In this document: positions 22,041 to 33,920 of the stretch, piece after piece | Layout of the letters: the number at the start of each line of letters is the position of its first letter | Numbering within the stretch: position 1 is the first letter of the stretch | Source of the DNA: Elmis aenea | Lineage: Eukaryota; Arthropoda; Insecta; Coleoptera; Elmidae | Direction: 5' to 3' | DNA length: 64,000 nucleotides | Assembly: GCA_947652605.1 (NCBI GenBank) | Contig: CANTFG010000252.1 | Coordinates: 1-64,000, forward strand | Position numbers and translations under genes: made by a program | The notes under the pieces: model-generated | The model's input: the letters and a program-made list of their open reading frames with translations, nothing else | Told to the model about the DNA's origin: nothing | Database searches by the model: none

Positions 22041-22960
22041 CTACATATAGTTGTCGTTTTTTAGAACAGGATATTTTGACGCCAGTAGTGATCCAGTTTC
22101 TGTGGTAGGCCTTTGTTTTATGGTTTTTGGTTTGAAAATAATGTCAAAGAATTCTTTATATATTTTTAAGAAAATTTCATAAGCCGAGTTTACGTCCGAT
22201 GATAGGTATACTTCATCCCAATTACGGTTTGCAAGGTTTGCTCTAAATTCTTCTAGTTTATTGTGTGAGAAGATCCTTGCGGTTAGATTTTTAGGGGTGT
22301 CGTCCTTGTGATGAACTTTTCCAATCTTTACTTCAACGGACTGGCCGTAGTGATCAGACAGTGCTGTTTGGATAACTTTCCCACAGCTTTTAGGGTCTGT
22401 GTCGCAAAAGTTTTTGATGAAAATGCAGTCAATGAGAGATTTTGATTGTTTGGTAACCCGGGTTGCTTCAAATATTGTTTGTTCATAATTTTGACTGTGG
22501 AGTATGTCGAGAAACAGTTTACTATTTTTATTTTTATTTAGCAAGCAAATGTTGAAATCACCTGTGAGTATAATTTTATATTCTGAGAAAGTAACGAAGC
22601 TTTCTTCTAGAAATTTTTCGGGACAATTGAAGAAAATATCAAGAGGGCCTAAATTGGTTCGATAAATACAGACAATAATAATTTTGAAAGACATGTTTAT
22701 GATACAAGAGCACTCGAATTGACCTTCAATATTGTAAGGTGAAAGATTTTCTAATTCTCTAAAGTCATTTAGATCACTGAGAACGAATATACATGTTCCT
22801 CCGTGTTGCTGGTCGATCTTGCATAGTAGGATACTAATGTATATCCTGGGATGTTGAGGCACTGTAGTTCATCAGATGAGCACCAGTGTTCACTTAAGGC
22901 TAGTATATGTGGTTTTAAGTTCATTGTGTTAATGTCAACTCAAGTTCTAAAGTTTTGTTT
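22041..22960 (-). pseudogene. LINE apurinic-like endonuclease domain
   Basis: The main frame (22041-22862) has the endonuclease/exonuclease/phosphatase fold signatures. GGTCIFVLSD is followed by IIIVCIYR, then ILTGDFNICLL with the metal-binding Asp and Asn, and TALSDHYGQSVEVKI with the terminal SDH. An upstream frame (to about 22960) reads ALSEHWCSSDELQCLNIPGY, the expected N-terminal strand. A frameshift near 22860 separates them. The domain nicks target DNA to prime reverse transcription in intact relatives. Confidence 0.82.
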
Positions 22961-23080
22961 CGTAAACATTGAATATTGTGATGGAAAACGTGGAGAGTGT
23001 CATTGTTTTTTTGTTTGTTTTGCATGGGTGACCGATTCTTGCTCCTTAGTGGGGCACGTCATTGAGTTTAAAAATTTCGA

Positions 23081-23440
23081 CTAGGCGGATTGTAGTAGCT
23101 TCGTTGAGTTTCTCTGCATTTTTTGCAAAAATGCTATTCTTTCTGATGTGATGTATGATCTGTAGGCGGCTAGATCATCGGCTACTTCCTTTTGGCTAAT
23201 ACCATAGGCGGTGTGGAAATCGTTGTACAGCTTTTTTAACGATGGCAGGTCCACAGGTAGACCTTCAGAGGCCAGATATAATTTAATGCTAGTACTTGTG
23301 AAACTATCGTAGCAGACGGTGTTTGATTGGTCAGATAAATACGCTAGGTATATTCTGATGGCATTCTTGATGAGCGGTTCCCTAAGTCTAGCTAGGAGAG
23401 TACGACCAAAAGTGGACTGAGCTTCTTGCGTTAATCTTAA
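23081..23440 (-). pseudogene. LINE ORF1 C-terminal remnant
   Basis: An uninterrupted frame of about 120 codons, without a start Met, ends in TAG at 23081-23083. It reads ...FGRTLLARLREPLIKNAIRIY... and ...LPSLKKLYNDFHTAYGISQ.... It is helical and charged, with no recognised domain. Its position upstream of the endonuclease identifies it as the end of ORF1 by context. Confidence 0.55.
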
Positions 23441-25704
23441 TATATGTTATGGTATTTTTCGGATTCAATGAAAATATTAAGGTTGCAATACGACTTCCGG
23501 TTCTACCTGAAACGGACTCAAACTTTGAAATTTTAAATAGAACACCCTGTATATTATTGCATTTTTGGATTCCTCCTAAAATTTACTTTAAAAAATTTAA
23601 AAGGTTATATGGGTCCAAAGTTTTCGAAAAATTTACATTTTTATGAAAATTTTGAGCGATACAGCAATTCCAATTTTTTTTTACATTTAAGTTATTTAAA
23701 AAGGTAGTAGAATTGCGTTTGAAAATTAGATTAGCAATTAATTATTTAACAATTTGCACTAGCTACATTACTAAAATATTATACAGGGTCTTTTATTACC
23801 CTTGGTCAAACTTGTGGAACTTTAAACATCGATAACTCAATTTTTTTAAATACAACATCCTATTTGCTTTTAGGTACATAGTCTTGTTAAAAATTTGATT
23901 GTCTTTCGAAAACATTCACCATGTTTCATACCTTAAACTAATATTTTTCGAGATATCGCGATTTTATTGTAAATTATTAGGGCAACGTAATTTTTCAAGT
24001 AGGCTATGAAGTTAGACAGCGGTAATTTTTAAACAATTGATAGATAATTACGCATTTATTCATTGTACCAGTGTATTAGGACAATTACTAAATCCGATAA
24101 ACTATTGTTTGTGTTTCTACAGTTCGATTATCTGTTGAACGGGAAACGGTTTCAACACTAATCGTTTTTTTTTTTGAATTTAAAGATAAGATGGTCAGTG
24201 AGTTTTGTTTAATACGCGTTTTTTTCACGTACTCAATAAATTATCAAACGATTTTCAGGACTGTGCAAACGATCAAAATCAATTTCATTAAAAATATTGT
24301 GGCCCTGATAAGAAACCTCGATATAAACGTAAGATTGGCAAAATTACATCTACATTATAAAAAACTTCAACAATTCAAAAGGAAAAGATAAGTGAGGAAA
24401 GTCAATATTATAACTTTCTTGTTTTTATCTTTCAATTGTTTAAAAATTACCGCTGTCTACATTGATAGCCTACTCGACAATATTACATTGCCCGAATAAT
24501 TTACAATAAATTCGCGATAACTCGAAAAATATCAGTTTTAGATATGAAACATGGTGAATGTTTTTGAAAGATAATCAAATTTTCAACAAGACTATGAACC
24601 TAAAAACAAATAGGATGTTGTATTTAAAAAAATCGAGTTATCGATGTTTAAAGTTTCACAAGTTTGACCAAGCGTAAAAAACACCCTGTATAATATTTTA
24701 GTAATGTAGCTAGTGCAAAGTGTTAAATAATCTGTTGTCAATCTAATTTTCAAAGGAAATTCTAATGCCTTTTTAAATAACTTAAATGTTAGAAAACATT
24801 GAAAGTGCTGTTATCGCTCAAAATTTTCATAAAAATGTAAATTTTACGAAAACGCTTAACTTAAGACCCACATAACCTCATACAACTTTTAAAGTATATT
24901 TTAAGAGGAATCCAAAAATGTAATTATATACAGGGTGTTCCATTTAAAATTTTAAAGTTTGAGTTCGTTTCTGGTACAACCGGAAGTCGTATTGCAACCT
25001 TAATATTTTCATTAAATCCGAAAAATACCATAACGCTCATATACAAAATTTCATTGTTATATCTGCAATAGTGTGTTCTATATTTGTCTGTTTCCATACT
25101 TTTGCGCATCCCTGTATGATGACAAATTTGCTACAAAGACTATCGAATTACACAACAATACTATAAAATTAGAATAATGATACCGAAGACAAATATGGTA
25201 ACTATCATTTGACAGTTAATAAGCTGTTTTTTGTTTCTTTTTTCATAGATAGCTTGATAAGTGATGGGCAAAATACGATTGCGTTTAATTTTCTGAGTTA
25301 TTTATAAAAATGAATATAGCAAATGGCATCTCATTAGATTAAGAGAAAATGAAATTAGGAGTGATATCTCAAAAATGGAAAGTGATAAAAAACATCTAAA
25401 ATAATAATTATATTCTACATAAAAAAGTATCTCAAGATTGTACAAATAAAATTCATGTAATGATTAAAACAAAAAAGTTATGAGAGAAAAACGAAATTTA
25501 CCATTTTCATATTTTATGCTATAACTTCTGAAGTACGAGGAATTAATAATAAAAATTGGTTGTAGCTTCTCTCATACTTAAGAATAATTCATCTAATTTA
25601 AGCAAACCTGTATCTCTTATAATAAGCAAGATCCCCATGCTGGAAATAATATCTGAGACACCCTGTACACTGTACAGGGTGGACCAAATTCGAATGTTGT
25701 TCGG

Positions 25705-26478
25705 CAGTGATGTCCAACCTTTTTTAGGCTAGGGGCTAGTTTAGCTTCTTCAGAACTTTGGCGGGCTACTTAGTCGCAGTCATCCCCCTTTCCCTTCGTG
25801 GCAAAAAAAACAAAATTTAAAAAGTAGGCATTTTGACTTTTGACCAAGAGAAATTTTAATAAATTCATTTTCAATATAATTATTTGTAATTTATGTGATA
25901 CTTGTACTGCATATTTTCTGATAATGTTTTAAAATCTGGTTCGTAAGGAGATATTACTATTTTCAAGCAATCAATGAAATGTTTTTCAGTAAGACCATAT
26001 CTATGTTTGTTTTTGATGATATTATGCTGCGAAAATGCCATTTCGCAGAGGTATAAGGCAGCGAAAAATGAGTTTACCTTTTTCGCACATATGATAAGAT
26101 TCTGAAATATGAAGGGGTCTGTTGCCTAACAAAAAAACGTAATTTCCAATAGTTTTTAGTTGGATTTCATTTCATAAAACCATAATTTCAATTTCTGGAT
26201 TGTCGACGAACGTACATTTTTGCATAAGTGTAGTGGTTCGATTGCCTTTAGATCCTAAAAACGTCTATCAAGTACATCTTTGAGCGATTAAAGGTCATCA
26301 ATGCCTTTGTGGCTATAATTTTGATCATTGTCTTCTGTCATCTTTTTTATTGATAAGAAATGTTTGTATATAAAGGTTTATAAATGATAAATCTGTAAGT
26401 GCTACTACTGCTCGCGGGCGGCTTAACATAGCCTAGCGGGCTACCAGGGGCCCGCGAGCTACCAGTTGGACATCACTG
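25705..26478 (-). mobile_element. hAT element copy with transposase remnant
   Basis: The ends CAGTGATGTCCAACCT and AGTTGGACATCACTG are inverted. The flanking octamers TTGTTCGG and TTTTACGG agree at 6 of 8 positions, as for an aged hAT target duplication. GC-rich, nearly symmetric segments (GGGCTAGTTTAGC and GCGGGCTACC) lie just inside the ends. A fragment of the same family lies at 40341-40650. Confidence 0.8.
25920..26098 (-). pseudogene. hAT transposase C-terminal domain remnant
   Basis: The minus strand reads CAKKVNSFFAALYLCEMAFS, then HNIIKNKHRYGLTEKHFIDC and LKIVISPYEPDFK. This is the conserved C-terminal dimerisation segment of hAT transposases, close to the GTF2IRD2/ZBED5-type group (pattern: S.YLCE..FS...IK.K.R..L...H...CL). 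About 60 codons are open. The catalytic part upstream is not recognisable in this 774-bp copy. Confidence 0.75.
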
Positions 26479-26607
26479 TTTTACGGGGTATCTCGGTTAC
26501 CGTAATGCGTAATAGATAACGAACATAATAATTTTTAAAAAATATTTCGAGATATGAAGTAGGCTTATATATTTTTAAATGGAAGCCGTAGTTGACCATG
26601 ACTATAT

Positions 26608-27763
26608 ACCGGGTGTAACTGAAATCAGGCTCAACCACTTTTTTCTTTAGTTTTGAATTTAGACAAATGAAATTTTAGACATGTAACATTTGCAAAGAAC
26701 TGGATTATTTGAACATAGGTACACTTTTGTTTCACTTCCGGTTTCGCCGGAAATGGCCATAACTTTGTTATTTTAAATGGAACACAACTTTACCATTTTG
26801 GTTAATTTTTATTACCTCAAATAATTTTTTGACAAAAATTTAATTTTTTATTAAGTGTGCCGTGACCCGCATAAATTGAATTTCATTATGTCAAAAAGTG
26901 TCAAAAAAACGGTATTTTCTGACGAATTCAACAATACCAATAACTTGGTATTTTTATTAGGAGCAGGCATAAAAATTTCAAATTATTGTAAGATTTTGGG
27001 AAGATATCCTAATAATCATAGTTGACTATGCCAAAAAAACGCCATACTTGTATTTTATATTGATTATTCTAAATTAAGAAAATCACAATGAAAAAAACAG
27101 CCGTTTAATAAAGACTATTTTGACAGTTGTCAACAACAATGAGCATTTGTTTTGTTGCCATTGAGCAGAGTCAACTATGAGTATTAGGATATCTTCCCAA
27201 AATCTTACAATAATTTGAAATTTTAATGCCTGCTCCTAATAAAAATACCAAGTTATTGGTATTGTTGAATTCGTCAGAAAATACTCTATTTAAATACCCG
27301 CATGAGCCACCATCGTTCCATTAAAAAAAATGGACTTTTTGTCAAAAAACCAATTTCGCAACCTTTAAGGTCTATTAAAGCAGCCCAAATGTCAATTAAA
27401 ATTTACAAAAACGTCTTTTGGACAATTGTTGACACAATAAAAATTCATTTATGCCGGTCACGGCACACTTAATTAAAAACTAAATTTTGTTTCAAAAATT
27501 ATTTGAGGTTATAAAATTTAACCAAAATAGTGCAGTTGTGTCCAAAATCACTTCCTCTTTCCAAAAATGTAAAAACATACAGGGTGTTCCATTTAAAATA
27601 ACAAAGTTATGGCCATTTCCGGCGAAACCGGAAGTGAAACAAAAGTGTACCCATGTTCAAATAATCCAGTTTTTTGCACATATTACATGTCTAAAATTTC
27701 TTTTGTCTAAATTCAAAACTAAAAAGAAAAAAGGGGGTGAGCCTGATTTCAGTTACACCCGGT
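26608..27763. mobile_element. Foldback element with ACCGGGTGTAACTG ends
   Basis: ACCGGGTGTAACTGAAATCA at the left is mirrored by TGATTTCAGTTACACCCGGT at the right. Markers such as TTCCGGTTTCGCCGGAAATG (26738) recur inverted near 27613, so the arms exceed 500 bp. No transposase remnant was seen. A sister palindrome occupies about 62910-63810. Confidence 0.85.
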
Positions 27764-28361
27764 ATGACTAATTTTGTAAAAATTTTATAATCACAGTTTT
27801 CCATGATTTCGTAAACAAGTTATGTTTGCAATTAACAAACAATGACACGTCATATCCAAGTAAATTTTTAAACTTCTAAGTATGTATATCCGTATATTGT
27901 TTTGTATTTTGTAACTCTTTATTGTGTTATTGTGAACGTAGCTAAATGTGAACACTTTAAAAAGTTTGATAATAAAAGTTTACATTGTAAGTGCTTAAAC
28001 GTAGCGGCTGCTGTAGAATTTACTAGGAAATGACGTTCAGTTGTTTATTAATTGCAAACGTCACTTGTTTACGAAATCATGGCAAATTTTGATAACGAAA
28101 TTTATACAAAATGGTTCATATATCGGTTGTTTTTTGCAACACATAAATAAAACTATATATTTTTGAAAAGTTAAAAAAATGATCTTTCATATAAAGTAGT
28201 GGCCAACTAGGGTTTCTATTTAGGAAAATAAAAGTTTACTACATATCTCAAAAGTCAAGGTGACTAAAAAAAATTACTTTTGTTTTTAAATTAAGCATAA
28301 AAATGTGCATAAAAAAACCTTTGTAATATTTTGTTTCATTTTAATAACTAGAGGAGCTATA
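27764..28361. repeat. Short palindromic region
   Basis: CATGATTTCGTAAACAAGT (27802) recurs inverted near 28061-28080, with GCAATTAACAAACAA and TTGTTTATTAATTGC inside. This gives a hairpin of about 280 bp. Nothing coding was found. Confidence 0.5.
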
Positions 28362-30362
28362 TACAGTGTGTCCAGAATTCGAGGCTCACCATGGGTAACT
28401 TTTAAACCGTGATAGATACAAGGTCGGTCAAATAGGACAAAAGTGACTTACTTCATAGAGCAATACAGCGATGCTTTCGTTTTTGAAAAAAAAAATCAAG
28501 GCTAATTTAATATTGATGAAAAACCAAAAATGTGGCATTTTTTTACATGAATTTATCTCAGTTGCTATGAGATATAGCACAAAAAGTTTCTAACAAAAGT
28601 GGTAGATATTTTTGAGAGTTATAAAAAGGTGGCAATCAATTTTTTTAATATTGCATATTTTACGAGATACGGCATTAACTTGCATTTTTTTAAATGCAAC
28701 TTATAGTTGATTTTTGTGTCATTCGAGAGCTTATTTTTCTCTCTTTTCAATGATGTGCCTTATGAACTTATGATACATTTATTTTGAAATTTGACAATTT
28801 CTTGTTGTGATAAACATTATAAATATTTGAACATAAGATAAACTACAATAAACTGCATTACTGCAGATTCCGACTTTATCGTTGTTTTCTTATTTTCATA
28901 TATTTATAATCTTTATCACAACAACAAATTACAAAACCTTCGTAACTTGTACCAAATGAGTTTTAAAAAGTCTTACACCTTGTTTTGTTTTTGTTTTCAT
29001 AGCCTACTATAATTTTCTTTAAAAAAAAACTAAAAAACTTTCGCAACTTACATATTATTGAAAATAACTACATCAATCCTTATATATTTAGAATGACAAA
29101 AAAAAGGAATTTAAATAAGTCTTAGCCAACTATAGGTTCCATTTAAAAAAATACAACTTTGTCACAACTCGAATTTAGATTTTGTTTTTGGAAAATTGTC
29201 TAGGCCACTGCATTCTTATCAAAAAACTCCCTGCAGAACGTCAAAATTATTTTTGTTTATTTTCATAAACAAGTGAGATATGGTCATAAAACGAAAAGTC
29301 GAAAAATCAGCCATAACTCGAAAACAAAAGACGATAACCAATTTTAGTTTTCACCATTAACTTTTTCTCAAAAAAAGAAATCGAGGATGCGCGGTCCGTT
29401 TTTTCGGGGTTTAACCCCCCTATAGGGGAGCGGTAAAATTAGGGTTTTTTTTATTTCTCAAATTTCGATAATGTAAGAGAATGATGTTTGGTAGATGTTT
29501 TATGCTTATTAAAAAATTTCCCATACTAATATTTTCAATAATCTCCCACCTTCACAGGGGGCTGAAAAGTGCGACCCCTGTTGGTTTTTTATAAGAACTT
29601 TTTGGTGGGTTGAAACTTTACAATAAAATTTTTTTTAAGCTTGATTTATTTAGAAACTTGTTTTATTGTTTAGTTTTTCTCGTGAAACCTACTGTTAATA
29701 AGTAAAAAATAATATAAGTAAACATACACTATTAAATTAATATTCCAATACATAAGGATTCATTTTGGTGGTTACCATGGTTTGTTTATGTTCATATTGG
29801 GTAGAATTGACGGGTGTAATTCATTTTGACGTTTACGCGGCGACAACGCTAAAACGCCCATTAATTCTACCCAATATGAACATAAACAAACCACTGTAAC
29901 TACCAAAACGAAACGTTTTATATTGGAATATTTAATGGTGCATGTTCCCTTATTTTATTTTTTATTCACAAACTGTAGGTTTTACGAGAAGAAATAAAAA
30001 AAGTTTCTAAATAAATCAAGCTTCAAAAAATAATTAAATTACAAAATTCAACCCACCAAAAAGTTCGGATAAAAATCAACTACATCGCATTTTTCAGCCC
30101 CCTGTGAAGGTGGGAGATTACTGAAAATATTACTATAGGAACCCTTTTAATAAGCACAAAACATCTACCTAATATCATTCTCCTACGTTTATCGAAATTT
30201 GAGAAATAAAATGAAAACCTAATTTTACCGCTCCCCTTTAGGGGGGTGTAACTCCGAAAGAAGACGTCTAAGGAAAAAAGTATATATAAAAGGCCCCCCT
30301 TAATTTTCGATAACGAATCACCTCCTTAATTTTTTCGCAATATTTAAGAAACACCCAGTATA
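28362..30362. repeat. Relic cluster of ACAGGGTG-type foldbacks
   Basis: It opens with ACAGTGTGTCCAGAATTCGA near 28362 and closes with AAGAAACACCCAGTATA near 30345. The inner part (29400-30362) is a palindrome centred near 29845, where TTCATATTGGGTAGAATTGA and its inverse face each other. It matches 60968-62033. A hairpin at 28803-28925 recurs at about 6505-6625 and 60716-60840. The group ends only ~50 bp before the ATG at 30413. Confidence 0.65.
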
Positions 30363-30412
30363 GTAAAATATTCAAGAATACTGAAATTTAATTTTTCGTC
30401 TGTCGAGCCAAA

Positions 30413-30537
30413 ATGGAAAGCGACATAAATAATCTGAATACACTGGCGTTCTTTTCTCCAAAAAATAACCCCAGAGAGAAAGATCGATATCAGATTTTCG
30501 CTAACACATTCGAATTTGGTTCATCCTATTTACTGAG
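30413..30537 (+). CDS. Possible first coding exon upstream of galectin (uncertain)
   Basis: An ATG in good initiation context (CCAAAATGG) opens 41 codons beginning MESDINNLNTLAFFSPKNNP and then reaches a donor-like CTGAG/GTATAC at 30537/30538. It lies 391 nt before the first secure galectin exon and has no repeat character. It leaves two bases of a codon, whereas the exon at 30929 needs an upstream exon ending in phase 0. Direct splicing would therefore hit a stop. Either a micro-exon lies between them, the donor is different, or this is an unrelated open frame. No domain is recognised. Confidence 0.25.
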
Positions 30538-30928
30538 GTATACATTTACATGAGTTTTTATCCCAATTTTTGTATACCACATCACACAATATAAAAACAC
30601 ATGTATAATTTACAAAAAAAACAGACAATATATTATAGCGAACAAAATTTAAACTTTAATTACAATTTTTCGTCGACAAACGGAATAATTTTTCGTGAAA
30701 TTTTTTTTTGTCCATGTTTGTTTTGGTTGTTAAATGTAGGTACCTATTTTGTCGTTTATATTGTCGTACACTTTCCCATTTCCGTCCTGCTACATTTGTC
30801 ATTCGATATACTAATATTGTCGTGCCATTCCACTATATATTAAATAAGCACACTCCCCATGTTGCTTCGAATATGGGACACCGTATGTTTACGACATACC
30901 TATTGTATATAAATTTGGTTATTTTTAG

Positions 30929-31014
30929 ACACTTCCATATCAGGGTAATATAGAAGGTAGATTGGAACCAGGAAAAACGATAAAAATTAACGGAAATACA
31001 AGTGCCAATTACAG
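30929..31014 (+). CDS. Galectin exon 1 of CRD1
   Basis: Acceptor ATTTTTAG and donor CAG/GTAGGT bound an 86-nt exon (phase 0 to 2). It encodes TLPYQGNIEGRLEPGKTIKI and NGNTSANY. This is the first strands of a galectin domain, with the usual LP..G.I.G.L.PGK.I.I.G pattern. An in-frame TAG directly upstream (30926-30928) confirms that coding begins at the splice site and not earlier. The corresponding CRD2 exon (47683-47771) has the same phases and nearly the same length. Galectins bind beta-galactosides through this beta-sandwich and are usually cytosolic or secreted without a signal peptide. Confidence 0.82.
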
Positions 31015-31267
31015 GTAGGTATTAAATTTTTACCGGTGTAGCAGAGTTGCGCTGCCTAATATCCTAATCGGATTATGCATAGTTGCGCTGATAAACGTTG
31101 ACGGGTACAGGTAGAGAGTAGAGTTGCCCTAATTACAACACTAATACCAAACTATTTTTAAATATTCATTTTGTAAAGCGTACAATACAAAAATGGCATT
31201 ATCTATTTACTTAAAATTATGTGAAGCACATTTACAAATCAATATCGGGATATGGGTTTATTTTTAT
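31015..31267. other. Galectin intron, non-repeat part
   Basis: Start of the 2,906-nt intron. No recognised feature before the foldback arm at 31268. Confidence 0.5.
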
Positions 31268-31782
31268 ATTTATACAGGGTGTTTCTTAAATATTGCGAAA
31301 AAATTTAGGAGGCGATTCCTTATCGAAAATTAAGGGGGGTCTTTCATATAAAATTTTTTCATTAGACGTCTCTTTCTGGAGTTACACCCCCCCAAAATGG
31401 AGCGGTAAAATTAGGTTTTTATTTTATTTCTCAAATTTGGATAAATGTAAGAGAATGATATTAGGTAGATGTTTTGTACTTATTAAAAGGTTTCCCATAG
31501 TAATATTTTCAATCATCTCCCATCTTCACAGGGGGCTGAAAAGTGCGACCCTTGGTGGTTTTTTTAACAGCACTTTTTGGTGTGTTGAAATTTTGCAATT
31601 AAAAACATTTTGTTTTAAGGCTTGATTTATTTAGAAACTTTTTTTATTCTTTAGTTTTTCTCGTAAAACCTAAACTTTAATAAGATAGCGATGTTCAATT
31701 GTTTTTTACTCATATCAATACCGATATATTACACCTAACTTTGTAATTTTAAATTAAACCTGTCAAAGTTGATCACCATTAT
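31268..31782. repeat. Left arm of a foldback element (ACAGGGTGTTTCTTAA type)
   Basis: TACAGGGTGTTTCTTAA followed by AGGAGGCGATTCCTTATCG matches the ends of 60968-62033. Only one arm is present; the LINE at 31783 begins within it. Confidence 0.7.
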
Positions 31783-32135
31783 TCAGCAATGGGTTCAATG
31801 AAGAGAAGGGTACCCCAGGGCTTCGTTTTGGGTCCCCTCCTATTCCTTCTATTTATTAATGATTTACCACTCCACATAAAAGAAGGTGAAATCGTGATGT
31901 TCGCAGATGACACCTCAATAGTGTTAACAGCCGAATCCGACGGTGAACTAACAACAAAAATGAATAAAACCATACAAGACTTTAACGGATGGTGTACAAA
32001 AAACAATCTTATCTTAAATACAAAAAAAAAACAGTAATTATACAGTTCTCAATCAGCAATGTGCCGAAAACACCCTCAACATACATCATTAACGGAAGTA
32101 ATATCACAACCTCTAAACATACTAAGTTCCTGGGA

Positions 32136-33036
32136 TTAACCCGCCATCGGCATCGGTCGCGTGGGGCGAATGAACGCCCAGCGATATTAAAAATGCTCAA
32201 TATTTTTTAAAGGCGATAGGCGGCACTGTTTACGCACAACACCCCTCAGTTCGCACTTTGCGTTTGATGCACAGTGGACATTTGTCACACGAAGAGACGT
32301 CAATTGACCCCACGCGACCGTTTGCGTTTGAAAATAGTTTATGTTTGTGTTTTTGAAAAATGGTTTCTCGACTAGAATAACGTCTATTGAAGTGGTAAGA
32401 AGAGGTTAGTGATGAAGAAAAAATAGTTGGGGTTGAAGAAGACGAGGAGGATGGCGGTGATGAAGAAATAACGCAAAATAACTCACATGATACCGAGCAT
32501 GATACGGAGACAGAAGAAGAGTACATTTCGGAACATGAAGATCTGTCTAGTAGTCAGGAAGACATTCCATTATCACAAATTAATTCACTGTAAAAAAAAA
32601 ATGTGTGCCCGAGACACAGTAAAATAATTTGTAACAATTGCACTGATAATTTGTAGTGAATTTTGAAGGCTGATTAGATCTACCAAATTTTTTGATATTT
32701 GTTTTTATTGTTTTTGAGTATAACTTTGTTAGTTATTTCTATTATTAAAAAGAGTTTAGTTTTGTTATTTTGAAGAGTTTTTATGTTATGTTTTTCTAAA
32801 GAAAGACCAAAAACAAAAAATATGTTCCTATTTCAGTTATATACATTTTTAAAGACTTTAATAAAGATATTTTTAGTAAAGTTTATGTTTTATTGTTAAG
32901 AACAGCCTTTTAGACCAAAGCAACTAAAAATAAACATAAATATTTAAAAAATTTGCAATATTTGGATTGAAGGCGTTGACTGACCCCACGCGACCGACGG
33001 CGTTACAAAAATGTAGCGCAACCGATGGCGGGTTAA
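32136..33036. mobile_element. piggyBac-like element at a TTAA site
   Basis: TTAACCCGCCATCGG at the left is mirrored by CCGATGGCGGGTTAA at the right. TTAA is duplicated (32136-32139 and 33033-33036). Sub-terminal inverted pieces GACCCCACGCGACCG occur at both ends (near 32306 and 32980). It splits the host LINE's ORF at codons that rejoin perfectly after removal of element plus one TTAA. Confidence 0.92.
32388..32593 (+). pseudogene. piggyBac transposase N-terminal acidic segment
   Basis: From about 32402 the plus strand reads EEVSDEEKIVGVEEDEEDGG and, further on, HDTEHDTETEEEYISEHEDL, then stops at 32591-32593. Long acidic leaders of this kind precede the catalytic domain in piggyBac transposases. 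No DDD catalytic region follows, so the element is non-autonomous. Confidence 0.6.
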
Positions 33037-33808
33037 CAGTGGATGAGTCATTGAAATGGGTCAACCACATCGACAATGTTTGCAACATACTCAGCAAATC
33101 ATTTTTTGTGCTGTCACAACTAAAACAAATCGTACCATTTGAATCCCTACTAAACACTTACTATGCAACAGTATACAGTCACCTGCAATATAGTGTTATC
33201 CTCTGGGGTAATGTGTCATATTCTAAGAGACTATTTGTCATCCAAAAAAGGATTATAAGACTAATGTGCAATCTAAAAAGAAGTGAATCCTGCAGGAACG
33301 CATTTAAATCAAATAAAATTATGACCCTAACTAATATTTACATTTATCGTATACTGTTGTGCGTGAAAAATAACATAACGGAATTTAAAGCTAATTCTCA
33401 CTATCACACCCATCACACCAGACAGTCTAACTCACTTCGCCCGTGAATTCACTCCAAGTCCAAGTTTGATCAATCCCCGCTGTATATGGGCGCTATCTTA
33501 TTCAACAAACTTCCGACACGAGTAAAGAACCTACCATTGAAAAATTTTAAAAAGGAAGTTAGAGAATTGCTGACCAGCAACACCTACTATACCGTCAGTG
33601 AATACTTGACAGACATTTGTCCACGAGATCATGTATCACTAGGTGTACTGTAATGTCATGTATGTTTCTACTTATGTTTAGCATTTTGCTAATTTTAATA
33701 TGTTTTTTAGGATTAGATATCCTGCATTTTACCTTTACAATGTAATATATATTACTTATTTATAATGACGATGTGCATAACATGAATCATGTTCTACCAC
33801 ATAAAGGA

Positions 33809-33860
<52 letters not shown>

Positions 33861-33920
33861 GCACAACCAGCTCTAGAATGTGGTCGGCGTGGATTTATAG
33901 GGTTTTTATTTATTTTCAAG

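Larger units (their letters stand above)
17696..23442 (-). mobile_element. (ATT)n-tailed LINE, minus strand, split by a mariner element
   Basis: Its 3' end is an (ATT)n tract (TAATAATAATAA at 17698-17719). From 3' to 5' the strand carries a conserved RT tail, the RT domains, an endonuclease and an ORF1 remnant. A mariner-like element (17985-20337) cuts the RT tail. Removing it rejoins the reading frame ...STIIAI with ...NKFNTSPESIINLP. The element is riddled with frameshifts. A related but distinct copy lies at 31783-33859. Confidence 0.85.
17625..25117. mobile_element. Foldback element F-B (GGGTTGCGCAAAAGTA ends)
   Basis: The left end ACAGGGTTGCGCAAAAGTAT at 17625 is mirrored by ATACTTTTGCGCATCCCTGT at the right. 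The true arms are 17625-17695 plus 23443-24070 on one side and about 24400-25117 on the other. Marker CGACTTCCGGTT at 23489 recurs inverted at 24979-24990. A LINE is inserted near the left end. No transposase remnant was recognised at the centre near 24180-24390. Confidence 0.75.
16835..25670. mobile_element. Foldback element F-A, split by nested insertions
   Basis: The left arm (about 16835-17624) and right arm (about 25118-25670) are inverted copies and match both arms of 44880-46392. Shared markers are GCTTCAGATGTT, ATTTCTTTTTTCTCTCATAA and, at the right end, GAGACACCCTGTA. The left outermost end is missing or too diverged. Near the centre both orientations encode the start of a mariner-like transposase. 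Foldback F-B is inserted at 17625. Confidence 0.7.
31790..33653 (+). pseudogene. LINE reverse transcriptase, C-terminal half
   Basis: The fragment enters at KRRVPQGFVLGPLLFLLFIN (RT domain 4). It continues through the catalytic MFADDTSIV, then WCTKNNLILNTKK, and after the piggyBac insertion SLKWVNHIDNVCNILSKSFF. It has the tail HLQYSVILWGNVSYSKRLF and ends near YTVSEYLTD. A frameshift occurs in the A-run near 32030 and another near 33444. Palm motifs A and B are missing because the copy is truncated, so it is inactive. Confidence 0.85.
31783..33859 (+). mobile_element. (ATT)n-tailed LINE, 5'-truncated, split by piggyBac
   Basis: It starts abruptly within the RT gene and ends in about 16 ATT repeats (33812-33859). 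A TTAA-flanked element (32136-33036) interrupts it. Excising that element rejoins the reading frame LGL|TVDESLKW precisely. It lies inside the galectin intron 61 nt before exon 33921. It belongs to the same broad LINE group as 17696-23442. Confidence 0.85.

Noticed and set aside
30601..30953. Two overlapping 80-codon open frames before galectin exon 1
   Set aside because: Low-complexity hydrophobic translations, out of frame with the galectin exon, no domain.
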